Positions 8,257-15,977 of a stretch of DNA of 64,000 bases are shown in pieces. Below the pieces are notes generated by a model. That model did not search any database. It was given only the letters and a program-made list of their open reading frames with translations, and was not told where the DNA came from. The translations under genes were made by a program, and so were the position numbers. How positions within the stretch are numbered: the first letter of the stretch is position 1; every line of letters begins with the position of its first letter. Source of the stretch: Natronococcus sp. A-GB7. Lineage in GTDB: Archaea > Halobacteriota > Halobacteria > Halobacteriales > Natrialbaceae. The stretch covers positions 186,001 through 250,000 of the forward strand of contig NZ_JARUKV010000001.1 of assembly GCF_029688865.1 (NCBI RefSeq). Direction: 5' to 3'.

Positions 8257-8274
8257 GTAACCGCTACCGGTTAC
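8257..8274 (+). promoter_or_regulatory. perfect inverted repeat before the aldehyde oxidoreductase gene
   Basis: GTAACCG-ctac-CGGTTAC is a 7-base perfect dyad with a 4-base spacer. A TATA-like ctctatac follows at 8275-8282, and the ATG is at 8331. A protein bound here would overlap the TFB/TBP site, so it is a good operator candidate. The bound factor is not known. Confidence 0.5.
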
Positions 8275-8330
8275 CTCTATACGGCAACACCTAACAAGCC
8301 CCGGAACGAATGTACTGATCATACGTTACA

Positions 8331-10274
8331 ATGACCGATATCGGCGGATTCCAAGACAACGTCGCGCGCATCGACCTCAGCGAGGGCGAGGTAAACTACG
8401 AAGGTATCGACGAGGAGGACGCACGGAAGTATATCGGCGCGCGCGGACTGGGGGTAAAGTACGTTTTCGAACAGGGAGCGGACGTCGATCCGCTCGGACC
8501 GGACAACCTGCTGGCGTTCATGAACGGCCCGCTGTCGGGGACGCAGGTGACGATGAGCGGTCGGATCGCCATCTGTACGAAGTCGCCGCTAACCGGGACG
8601 GTCACCGACAGCCACCACGGCGGCTGGTCGGGCGCCCGACTGAAGTGGGCCGGGTTCGACGGCCTGCTGTTCGAGGGTGAGGCCGACGAACCGGTCTACG
8701 CCTACGTCGAGGACGGCGAGGTCGAACTTCGCGACGCCTCCCACCTCTGGGGGAAGGGCGTCCACGAGACCCGTGACACGATCGAGGAGGAGGTCGACGG
8801 CCAGTACGGCAAGAACCTCTCGATCATGGCGATCGGCGACGGCGGCGAGAACCAGGTCCGGTACGCCTGCATCATGAACGAGGACGACCGGGCCTCGGGA
8901 CGGGGCGGCACCGGCTGCGTCGCCGGCTCGAAGAACCTCAAGGCCGTCGTCATCAAGTCCAACACGAAGATGCCCCAGCCTGCCGACCCGGAGACGTTCA
9001 AGGAGGGTCACCAGCAGGCGATGCAGGCGATCACCGAGTCCGACGTCACCGCGCCCAACGAGGGCGGACTCTCGATGTACGGCACCAACGTCCTGATGAA
9101 CATCACCGAGGAGATGGACGGCCACCCGACCAAGAACGGTCGGTACACCTCGGCGATCTCCTACAACGACGCCGAACAGGGCGGCGAGAACGTTCTCGAC
9201 GCCGAGCGGATCAGCGGCGAGAACGTCCGCGAGAACATCCTCGTCGACGAGCCGACCTGTCACTCCTGTCCCGTCGCCTGCAAGAAGGAAGTCGAGGTCG
9301 ACGTGATGCACAAGGGCGAGGAGATGAACGTCCGGATGGAGTCGTTCGAGTACGAGTCCGCCTGGGCGCTCGGCACGAACTCGCTGAACGACGACCGCGA
9401 CAAGATCGCGGTGATGATCGATCGCTGTAACGACATGGGGATCGACACGATCGAGGCGGGCAACATCATGGCGATGGCGATGGACGCCACCGAAGAGGGC
9501 AAGCTCGACGACGTCGACGAGGGAATGGAGTGGGGCGACGCCGACGAGATGATCGAGATGATCGAGCGCATCGCCAACCGCGACGGCGAGCTTCCGGACC
9601 TGCTCGCGGAGGGCCAGGAGCGGTTCGCCGACGCCGTCGACGCTCACGGCTGCCGCCTCGACGTCAAGGGCCAGGCGATCGCGGCCTACGACCCCCGCTG
9701 CATGAAGGGGATGGGGATCGGCTACGCCACCTCGAACCGCGGCGCCTGCCACCTGCGTGGCTACACCCCCGCCGCCGAGATTCTGGGGATTCCCGAGAAG
9801 GTCGACCCCTACGAGTACGAGGGCAAGGGCGAACTCACCGCCGAGTTCCAGGACCTGCACGCCATCTCCGACTCGTTCGACATCTGCAAGTTCAACGCCT
9901 TCGCCGAGGGAATCGAGGAGTACGTCGACCAGTACAACGGGATGACCGGTTTCGACGTCACCGAGGACGAACTGATGGAAACCGGCGAGCGCATCTACAA
10001 CTTGGAGCGCTACTACAACAACCTCGTCGGCTTCGACGGTGACGACGACTCCCTGCCGGAGGTCTTCCTCGAGGAGGGCGGTACGCCCGGCCAGGGCGCA
10101 AGCGAGGGCGAGTACTGCGAGCTCGAGGAGATGAAAGAGGAGTACTACGAGCACCGCGGCTGGGTCGACGGCGTCGTCCCGGACGAGAAACTCGAGGCAC
10201 TCGAGATCGATATCGGCCCCGGTACCGGCGTCAGTGCCGGCGACAGCGCCGGTGCGGCACCGAGCGACGACTGA
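8331..10274 (+). CDS. tungsten-dependent aldehyde:ferredoxin oxidoreductase family protein
   Basis: 647 residues, full length for the AOR family. The N-terminal domain carries the tungstopterin-binding pattern (YIGARGLGVKYVFEQG; ICTKSPLTGTVTDSHHGG). The [4Fe-4S] ligands are C310, C313 and C317 in PTCHSCPVAC plus C519 in FDICKFNAF. It oxidises aldehydes to acids and passes electrons to ferredoxin in the cytoplasm; the true substrate cannot be read from sequence. The C-terminus ends in a Gly/Ser/Ala-rich tail. It is a single-gene unit with its own promoter and a T-run after the stop. Confidence 0.93.
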   Translation: MTDIGGFQDNVARIDLSEGEVNYEGIDEEDARKYIGARGLGVKYVFEQGADVDPLGPDNLLAFMNGPLSGTQVTMSGRIAICTKSPLTGTVTDSHHGGWSGARLKWAGFDGLLFEGEADEPVYAYVEDGEVELRDASHLWGKGVHETRDTIEEEVDGQYGKNLSIMAIGDGGENQVRYACIMNEDDRASGRGGTGCVAGSKNLKAVVIKSNTKMPQPADPETFKEGHQQAMQAITESDVTAPNEGGLSMYGTNVLMNITEEMDGHPTKNGRYTSAISYNDAEQGGENVLDAERISGENVRENILVDEPTCHSCPVACKKEVEVDVMHKGEEMNVRMESFEYESAWALGTNSLNDDRDKIAVMIDRCNDMGIDTIEAGNIMAMAMDATEEGKLDDVDEGMEWGDADEMIEMIERIANRDGELPDLLAEGQERFADAVDAHGCRLDVKGQAIAAYDPRCMKGMGIGYATSNRGACHLRGYTPAAEILGIPEKVDPYEYEGKGELTAEFQDLHAISDSFDICKFNAFAEGIEEYVDQYNGMTGFDVTEDELMETGERIYNLERYYNNLVGFDGDDDSLPEVFLEEGGTPGQGASEGEYCELEEMKEEYYEHRGWVDGVVPDEKLEALEIDIGPGTGVSAGDSAGAAPSDD

Positions 10275-10305
10275 GGCCGACGATCGGACCGTTCGCGGTC
10301 GACGA

Positions 10306-10311
10306 TTTTTT
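10306..10311 (+). terminator. T-run terminator after the aldehyde oxidoreductase
   Basis: Six consecutive T residues follow the stop codon by about 30 bases, a typical archaeal oligo-T terminator. The next gene starts 15 bases later. Confidence 0.45.
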
Positions 10312-10325
10312 GCGGCCTGTCACTG

Positions 10326-10667
10326 ATGACCGACTCCGAACCCGAACTGCCACGTCTCGCCGACCTCGACCCGTTAGCTGACCGACTGCTCGAGCATGCC
10401 GCTTCCGAGTTCGAGCCCGCCCGAACGACCCTCGAGCTGACGGGGTACGCCGACGGCGACTACGAACTTCGGGCGTTCGAGACCGTCTCGATTCGCTCGG
10501 CCCCCGACGGCGACGGGGACATCTGGGAACGAGTCGAAATCAGGTACGATCGACGGCTCGAGTGGATTCAGCGCCGCCACTACTACGAAACCGACGAGGA
10601 GTGCCTCGAGGAAACGGTCACCGACCTCGAGGCGTATCCGGACCCGACGACCGCTGTCGACGAGTGA
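10326..10667 (+). CDS. conserved-looking acidic hypothetical protein
   Basis: 113 residues with strong haloarchaeal codon bias. It has a helical start (ADLDPLADRLLEHAA) and alternating strands with YADGDYELRAF and RVEIRYDRRLEWIQRRHYYE. No signal, membrane segment or cysteine is present. I do not recognise the family. It begins just after the T-run of the aldehyde oxidoreductase gene. Confidence 0.6.
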   Translation: MTDSEPELPRLADLDPLADRLLEHAASEFEPARTTLELTGYADGDYELRAFETVSIRSAPDGDGDIWERVEIRYDRRLEWIQRRHYYETDEECLEETVTDLEAYPDPTTAVDE

Positions 10668-10823
10668 ACGCTCACGAACTCGGGATCGGACGGACCGTTT
10701 CGCGACCCGATCTGCCTCGTCGATAGCGAAGCAGTGAGCGAAGGCCGGTCCGTTGCTCGAGACGTCTCTCGTGGAACGAATCTCACCAAAGAATAACGGC
10801 GGTATCGAGATTGCTACCAGCGG

Positions 10824-11639
10824 TTAGCAGTAGCTTTTCTTCACGTCGTCGTTCTTGTCGGCGTAGTCGTCGTGCTTGTCGTCGTTCTTGTCGGCGTAGT
10901 CGTCGTGCTTGTCGTCGTTCTTGTCGGCGTAGTCGTCGTGCTTGTCGTCAGCCTTGTCGTTGACGTCGTCGTGCTTGTCGTCAGCCTTGTCGTTGACGTC
11001 GTCGTGCTTGTCGTCAGCCTTGTCGTCGACCTTGTCGTTGACGTCGTCGTGCTTGTCGTCAGCCTTGTCGTCGACCTTGTCGTTGACGTCGTCGTGCTTG
11101 TCGTCGGCCTTGTCGTCAACCTTCTCGTCGGCCTTGTCGTTGACGTCGTCGTGCTTGTCGTCAGCCTTGTCGTCAACCTTCTCGTCGGCCTTCTCGTCAG
11201 CCTTGTCGTCAACCTTCTCGTCGGCCTTCTCGTCAGCCTTGTCGTCAGCCTTCTCGTCGGCCTTGTCGTTGACGTCGTCGTGCTTCTCGTCGGCCTTCTC
11301 GTCAGCCTTGTCGTCGACCTTCTCGTCAGCCTTGTCGTCGACCTTGTCGTTGACGTCGTCGTGCTTGTCGTCAGCTTTGTCGTCGGCCTTCTCGTCGACG
11401 TCGTCAGCCTTCTCGTCGGCTTTCTCGTCGACGTCGTCAGCCTTGTCGTCGGCCTTCTCGTCAGCCTCCTCCTCAGCTTTGTCGTCGGCTTTCTCTACCT
11501 CCTCTTTGTCGACACCATCGTCGACTTTCTCCTCATCGTGATCGTCATCGGTCGCAATCACGCCGGCGCCGCTGACGATGGCCACCGCCATCATCAGCGC
11601 CATCACGAGCGCAATCGCACGTTTTGAGATGTTTACCAT
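10824..11639 (-). CDS. secreted Asp/Lys/Ala/His repeat protein
   Basis: 271 residues. The N-terminus is a Sec-type signal peptide (KRAIALVMALMMAVAIVSGA, residues 6-25). From about residue 30 to the end the chain uses almost only Asp, Lys, Glu, Ala, Val, His and Asn. The body is a ladder of tetrapeptides D(D/E)K(A/V), interrupted by DDKHDDVN blocks (seven copies of KHDDVN) and closed by three 11-residue units DDKHDDYADKN. The only cysteine is the last residue (KKSYC). Unit lengths of 11, 15 and 19 differ by 4, so the tetrapeptide is the expanding module. Such a chain is probably disordered or a highly charged helix. Metal binding (Asp/His) or an LEA-like protective role are possibilities, not findings. 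Confidence 0.75.
   Translation of the reverse strand: MVNISKRAIALVMALMMAVAIVSGAGVIATDDDHDEEKVDDGVDKEEVEKADDKAEEEADEKADDKADDVDEKADEKADDVDEKADDKADDKHDDVNDKVDDKADEKVDDKADEKADEKHDDVNDKADEKADDKADEKADEKVDDKADEKADEKVDDKADDKHDDVNDKADEKVDDKADDKHDDVNDKVDDKADDKHDDVNDKVDDKADDKHDDVNDKADDKHDDVNDKADDKHDDYADKNDDKHDDYADKNDDKHDDYADKNDDVKKSYC
10847..11492 (-). repeat. in-frame coding minisatellite
   Basis: Direct repeats with 12-base core periodicity (one tetrapeptide D-D/E-K-A/V) and compound units of 33, 45 and 57 bases, all inside the repeat-protein gene. The 33-base unit for the Tyr-containing 11-mer is repeated three times nearly identically at about 10850-10945. All unit lengths are multiples of three, so expansion or contraction keeps the frame. 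Confidence 0.85.
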
Positions 11640-12228
11640 TGGTAGCTCTGCACACCCGAAGCGGCCAGTACGGCGCCGTCACGCACCGGGTGCACGGGAA
11701 CAGCTATCCAGAGACCGGATAGTAAGTATCTGCAGGCTACTCGATTCCGCTCGAGACAGCGCTATCGCCGAGATGTCTAGATGAAGCTTACGTACCGATC
11801 GGAACCCGTTTGTCGCACCGAACCATCCGAACCGCGATACTGTACACGTTCGGGACAGTTCTCGTGTACCGCCGAGATCGTCGTGGGCACAGGTAACGCG
11901 ACCGTCATGCGGAGAACACCCTTTTCGAAGCCCGAACTGTAGCTCCCGACGACCTTCCTCCCCCTTTCTACTGACGTGTAGTACTGTCATAGAGCGGAAT
12001 CTATCGGTGAGATTCCCGTTCGATCGGCAGTAGGTTGGACGTACACCGCGGATCCGCGGATCGAACCGGCTCGAGACGGAGTCGAGTACCGAAGGGAGAC
12101 TCGTCTCGCAGTACGGACGGATCGATCGGTGGATATCGGACTCGAGTGCGAGTCACCACGGAGCGGCGTCTCCCCGGTCGGTCTCGAGACCGTAGAAGCG
12201 TGTGACGACCGCGACCGGAAGGTCAGCG
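11640..12228. other. gene-poor region
   Basis: About 590 bases with mixed composition and no convincing coding frame on either strand. It holds the promoter region of the repeat protein (a TATA-like tactatcc near 11720 on the minus strand is the best candidate). No RNA gene or repeat is visible. Confidence 0.5.
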
Positions 12229-12378
12229 ATGGGTAGCAGTCGCCCGTGTCGTCGTACTCGACGTCACCGTCGTTGGAAAAGTCTTCGCGCTGTCGGTTGC
12301 ACCGCCGCGTTTCTCGGCGTCATCGTCGTCCTCCTCGGTAGTTCGGCGGCGTGGTCATCTGATTTCGGGACGTCGTAA
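12229..12378 (+). CDS. possible 49-residue membrane or signal-peptide-like small protein
   Basis: The ATG at 12229 opens 49 codons to TAA at 12376-12378. An arginine-rich start (CRRTRRHRRWKSLR) is followed by a hydrophobic stretch (GCTAAFLGVIVVLLGSSAAW). This is the layout of a single-span membrane protein or a signal peptide whose mature part is lost. No clear ribosome site is seen, so it may be chance. Confidence 0.3.
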   Translation: MGSSRPCRRTRRHRRWKSLRAVGCTAAFLGVIVVLLGSSAAWSSDFGTS

Positions 12379-12460
12379 CTCGGATCTCTACGATCGGTTT
12401 CCCCCGAGAGCGCAATTTACTCGACTCGAGAGGCTCGTCCGTTCTCAGATACGAAAGGAG

Positions 12461-13186
12461 TCAGTCCGCGTCCTCGTCGTCCGCCGCGTCGTCGGGATCC
12501 GCGGGTGCCCGATAGATCGGTTCGTCGGCGTCCTCCTCGTCGGTATCGGACTCCGCAGCCTCCTCGTCTTCGACGGGTTCCTCCTCGGTATCGGATTCCG
12601 CAGTGTCTGCGTCGTCTAAATCGTCGGTCTCCGACACCTCCGACGAACCGTCCTCGAGTACGATCTGCCCGCGAATCTCGCCCTCCGGATTGGCCTCGGT
12701 AGCCACGCCGACGTAGATCTCTCGGTCGGCCAGCTTGGCCGCGACCGTCTCGAGATCGTGTCGCTCGAACGCCTCGAGTAACTCGTCGACGGTGAGGGTC
12801 CCCTCGGCGAGGGTCCCGTCGAACCGTCCCTCGGCGGACTCGTCGTCGGCACCGGGGTAGAGCTGAACGAACCTCTCTCCGGTCTCGCCGTCGGCTCCGT
12901 ACCCGATATGTGCGTCCGTCGGATCACAGAGGTAGTCGACGTCGAGCACGTAGTGGACGGCTCGCTCCTCGAAATCGATCTCGAACGTGGCGGTTCCGCT
13001 CGCGTCCGTCTCGACGTCTCGCGGAACGGACCCCGCCGTGAGCTCCGCGGCGAACGTCGTCGGGAGATCCTCGAGATCGGTTTCGTCGTCGGTATCCGCG
13101 CCCGCAGTCCCCGCTGCGAGTCCGCTACCGATGGTTATACCCGTGGCCCGTAGCACCCATCGCCTGGATCGAAGAGCATCAGTCAT
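12461..13186 (-). CDS. Tat-exported CHRD-domain protein
   Basis: 241 residues. It starts with a twin-arginine signal (SRRWVLRATG, then a short hydrophobic core ending near AGTAGA). Residues about 45-175 form a CHRD domain: it opens TTFAAELTAG, has DASGTATFEIDFEERAVHYV in the middle and closes with EANPEGEIRGQIVL. The last 60 residues are an Asp/Glu tail (DEEDADEPIY). CHRD domains are extracellular beta domains of unknown biochemical role. Stand-alone gene with its own AT-rich promoter at about 13200-13260. Confidence 0.85.
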   Translation of the reverse strand: MTDALRSRRWVLRATGITIGSGLAAGTAGADTDDETDLEDLPTTFAAELTAGSVPRDVETDASGTATFEIDFEERAVHYVLDVDYLCDPTDAHIGYGADGETGERFVQLYPGADDESAEGRFDGTLAEGTLTVDELLEAFERHDLETVAAKLADREIYVGVATEANPEGEIRGQIVLEDGSSEVSETDDLDDADTAESDTEEEPVEDEEAAESDTDEEDADEPIYRAPADPDDAADDEDAD

Positions 13187-14012
13187 GTATAGTTGAACTA
13201 CAGTAGCAGAGATATTTCTGCGAAACCCGATAAACCCATTTTACGGAATTATATGAGTTTCAGAGTTTCTAATATGAATTGGGTCGAAAGTCAATCGGTA
13301 TCCGTTCGCCGTTTCCGAGGCTCAGTTCTCAACTCAGGGTTTGCGGACCGAACGCGGTCCCCAGCGTTCCGACAGAGGGGTTCGACGGGTACCGGACGGC
13401 CAAGTTCGCGTTCGGAGTCCGTTTTTCGAGACCGTACGAGAAGGCTCCTACGACGTCGGCGTTCCCCTCGGATTCACGGACGTGGCGGGATCGGAGGAGT
13501 ACCACTACGATGCAATCCACGGAACGAGTAAACGATCGGCTTCGACTGCGAGCCGACGGCGGTCGACCACTCGGACGATGGCAACCACGAGCTGAACGTC
13601 GGGCTCGAGCCCGAGCAACTTGGAGCCGAAAACCCACATCGAAGCTACGGAGTTTGCCCCGAGTGGGCGCGTCCAAACCGAGCAACCACGTCCTCCCGAT
13701 GTACGACCCCGACGGCACGATGCGCAACCAGCGCGAGGAACCGGAGCAACCGATCAATCGGAGTTTGTTGCTCGATAAGACGCAGAAGCGTCGAGTCCCG
13801 CTCGAGACGCTCTGTTCGGCTCACCTATCTCGGGGCCGCTCGATTCCACGCTCTTTTCTCCTCGTGAAAGCCGATTTCTACCACGGAACGCACGAGTAGA
13901 GGGCCAAGAACGGGGAGGAGACGGGACGAACCCGCCGGGACTGAGCGACTCCTATAGGTTTATGAGGGACGGCGAGGACGCTGCTGGAGCGAGTGAAACG
14001 AACGGAAGGAAG
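13187..14012. other. gene-poor region with coding debris
   Basis: About 825 bases between the CHRD gene and tRNA-Ala. The first 100 bases are the AT-rich CHRD promoter. The open frames of 60-206 codons crossing 13280-13900 have poor codon bias and give arginine/serine-rich translations. Only the stretch at about 13425-13690 looks like former coding sequence, and it is listed separately. Confidence 0.5.
13425..13690 (+). pseudogene. possible frameshifted gene remnant
   Basis: Two neighbouring stretches read like haloarchaeal protein but in different frames. The first gives REGSYDVGVPLGFTDVAGSE and EYHYDAI (about 13430-13520). After roughly 40 bases the second gives FDCEPTAVDHSDDGNHELNV and GLEPEQL (about 13545-13620). 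Both show G/C third positions and acidic composition. A frameshift inside a decayed gene explains this. The parent family is not certain; a metal-transporter accessory (DUF7350-like) beta domain is a guess. Confidence 0.35.
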
Positions 14013-14084
14013 TGGACTCGCGGGGATTTGAACCCCGGGCCTTCCCCGTGCCAGGGGGATGATCTACCACTGATCTACGAGCCC
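14013..14084 (-). tRNA. tRNA-Ala (anticodon GGC)
   Basis: The minus strand folds as a complete cloverleaf: acceptor GGGCTCG with CGAGTCC, D arm GATC/GATC, anticodon stem TCCCC/GGGGA enclosing CTGGCAC (anticodon GGC), and T arm CGGGG-TTCAAAT-CCCCG, with discriminator A. The acceptor pairs G3 with U70, the identity element of alanine tRNAs. CCA is not encoded and no intron is present. Confidence 0.96.
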
Positions 14085-14288
14085 TCTCTGCACTCCCTGT
14101 TTTCGCACACATCGGTATAAACCCCTCGATATCGGGTGACAGCGGCGGGGAGGAACACGGTACGTGATCTCGAGCCACGCCCCTCTTTCGGTCGCGTCGC
14201 AGTCTCCTCGAGCGCCGAATCGCCGGGGGGCATCCGTGTGCATGATAAATGATTAGGCAGATACTGCCGTTGGATGTGAACGGGAACC

Positions 14289-15883
14289 ATGAAAACGGCA
14301 ATGCGGACCACCGACTTCCTCGACCGGGCCGTCGACCTCTACGACGACGTGACGGGTATCGTCGCCCACGACGGAACGGAGTACACCTACGCGGAGGTGA
14401 ACGAGCGAGTGAATCGGCTCGCACACGCCCTCGAGGAGAGCGGCGTCGAGCAGGGTGATCGGGTGGCTCTGTTGGCGCCGAACACCCACTACTTCATCGA
14501 GACGCTGTACGCGACGAACAAGCTGGGCGCGGTGTTCGTCCCGCTGAACTACCGTCTGACGAGTGGCGAGTACGAGTACATCCTCGGGGACTGTGCCGCG
14601 AACACCCTGATCGCCGACTACGACTACGCCGACAAGGTCGAGCCGATCCGGGACTCGATCCCCGCCGAAACGTTCGTCGGCTACCGGGCCGACGAGATCG
14701 AGGGCGAGTGGACCGACTACGAGGCGTTCCTCGAGGGCCACTCCGCCGACGAACCCGACCGCCCCGATATCGGCGAGGACGACGACGCCAGCATCAACTA
14801 CACCTCCGGCACTACGGGCGACCCGAAGGGTGTCGTCCGCACCCACCGCACCGAACACTGGCACGCCCTCGTGCTCAACCAGCACATGGAGATCCGCGAC
14901 GACGACAACTATCTCTGGACGCTCCCGATGTTCCACTGCAACGGCTGAGGCCACACCTACGCGATCACGGGCACCGGTGGAACCCACGTCTGCCAGCGCA
15001 CCTTCGACGCCGAGGGCGTCTTCGATCGGGTTCGGGAGTACGACGTCACGTTCATGTGCGGCGCGCCGACGGTGCTGAACTCGCTGATCCAGTACCACGA
15101 AGCAAACGACGTGGAGACGACGGGCGACCGCGACGTTCGGCTCGCGACCGCGGACAGCGCACCCGCCACCACCACCATCGAGACCGTCGAGGACGAGTTC
15201 GACTGGCGGATCATCCACATCTACGGGCTGACCGAGACCGCGCCGATCATCACGACCAGTAACTCGCCGCGGCGGCTCGCCCAGCGCGGGCGCGAACTCA
15301 AGGTCAAACAGGGCGCCGAGACCCTCTGTACGGACGTCAGGGTCGTCGACGAGGACGGCGAGGACGTTCCCCGCGACGGAGACACCATCGGCGAGATCGT
15401 CGTTTGGGGTAACCAGGGATGGATCGCTACCTGAACAAACCCGATGCCACCGAACGAGCGTTCTCCGAGCGCCTCGAGGGCTACTTCCACACTGGCGACC
15501 TCGCGACGATCGACGAGGACGGGATGGTCGCCATCCAGGACCGAAAGAAGGACATCATCATCTCCGGCGGGGAGAACATCTCGAGCATCGAACTCGAGGA
15601 CGTCCTCTACGATCATCCGGCCGTCCAGAAGGCCGCGGTGATCCCCGTCCCCAGCGAGCAGTGGGGCGAGACCCCGAAGGCGCTGATCGTCCCCGGTGCG
15701 GACGCCGACCCAACCGAGGACGGGATCGTCGAGTTCGTCACCGACCGCCTGGCGGGCTACAAGAAGCCGACGAGCGTCGAGATCGTCGAGGATCTCCCGG
15801 AAACGGCGACGGGGAAGGTCCAGAAGTACGAACTCCGCGAGGAGTACTGGGACGACGCCGAGCGCCGCGTCGGCCAGCAGTAG
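14289..15883 (+). pseudogene. acyl-CoA synthetase broken by a nonsense codon and a frameshift
   Basis: The reading frame matches the intact neighbour at 15978-17600 from TTDFLDRA to the C-terminal TATGKVQKYELREE, so the original protein was about 531 residues. Two lesions are visible. TGA at 14946-14948 stands where the neighbour has Trp222 in FHVNGWGH (TGG to TGA). One base is missing at 15417-15418, where the neighbour reads GNQVMDGY. The core AMP-binding P-loop (YTSGTTGDPKG) is intact, but a conserved block that reads TAAGAAPP in the neighbour is changed to TADSAPAT, which suggests relaxed selection before or after the breaks. Read-through or sequencing error are alternatives. Confidence 0.85.
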
Positions 15884-15977
15884 GCCGAACTGGTTCGGCT
15901 CGGTCCCCGGTTTTGCTCTCGACACCGATTGATCCATCCGCAAGGAGTATAATGAACGATATCCAAGGATCTCGTAT

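Noticed and set aside
8098-8334. 78-codon frame before the aldehyde oxidoreductase
   Set aside because: Covers the promoter and operator, is basic rather than acidic, and overlaps the main start codon.
10847-11492. Regular short repeats that could suggest a CRISPR array
   Set aside because: No unique spacers; units are in-frame codons of one gene and differ by 12 bases.
10872-11627. Extremely hydrophobic 251-codon frame on the plus strand
   Set aside because: Mirror of the GTC/GAC repeats of the Asp/Lys repeat gene. The minus frame has a proper signal peptide and sensible composition.
13279-13899. 206-codon open frame on the plus strand
   Set aside because: Arg/Ser/Pro-rich translation with poor codon bias; crosses the two coding-like blocks in the wrong frame.
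11640-14012. Integrated element beside tRNA-Ala
   Set aside because: No integrase, no second copy of the tRNA 3' end and no shift to foreign composition; only decayed coding traces are present.
14946-14948. TGA as selenocysteine or recoded tryptophan
   Set aside because: The paralogue has plain Trp there, no insertion element is seen, and a separate frameshift still breaks the gene.
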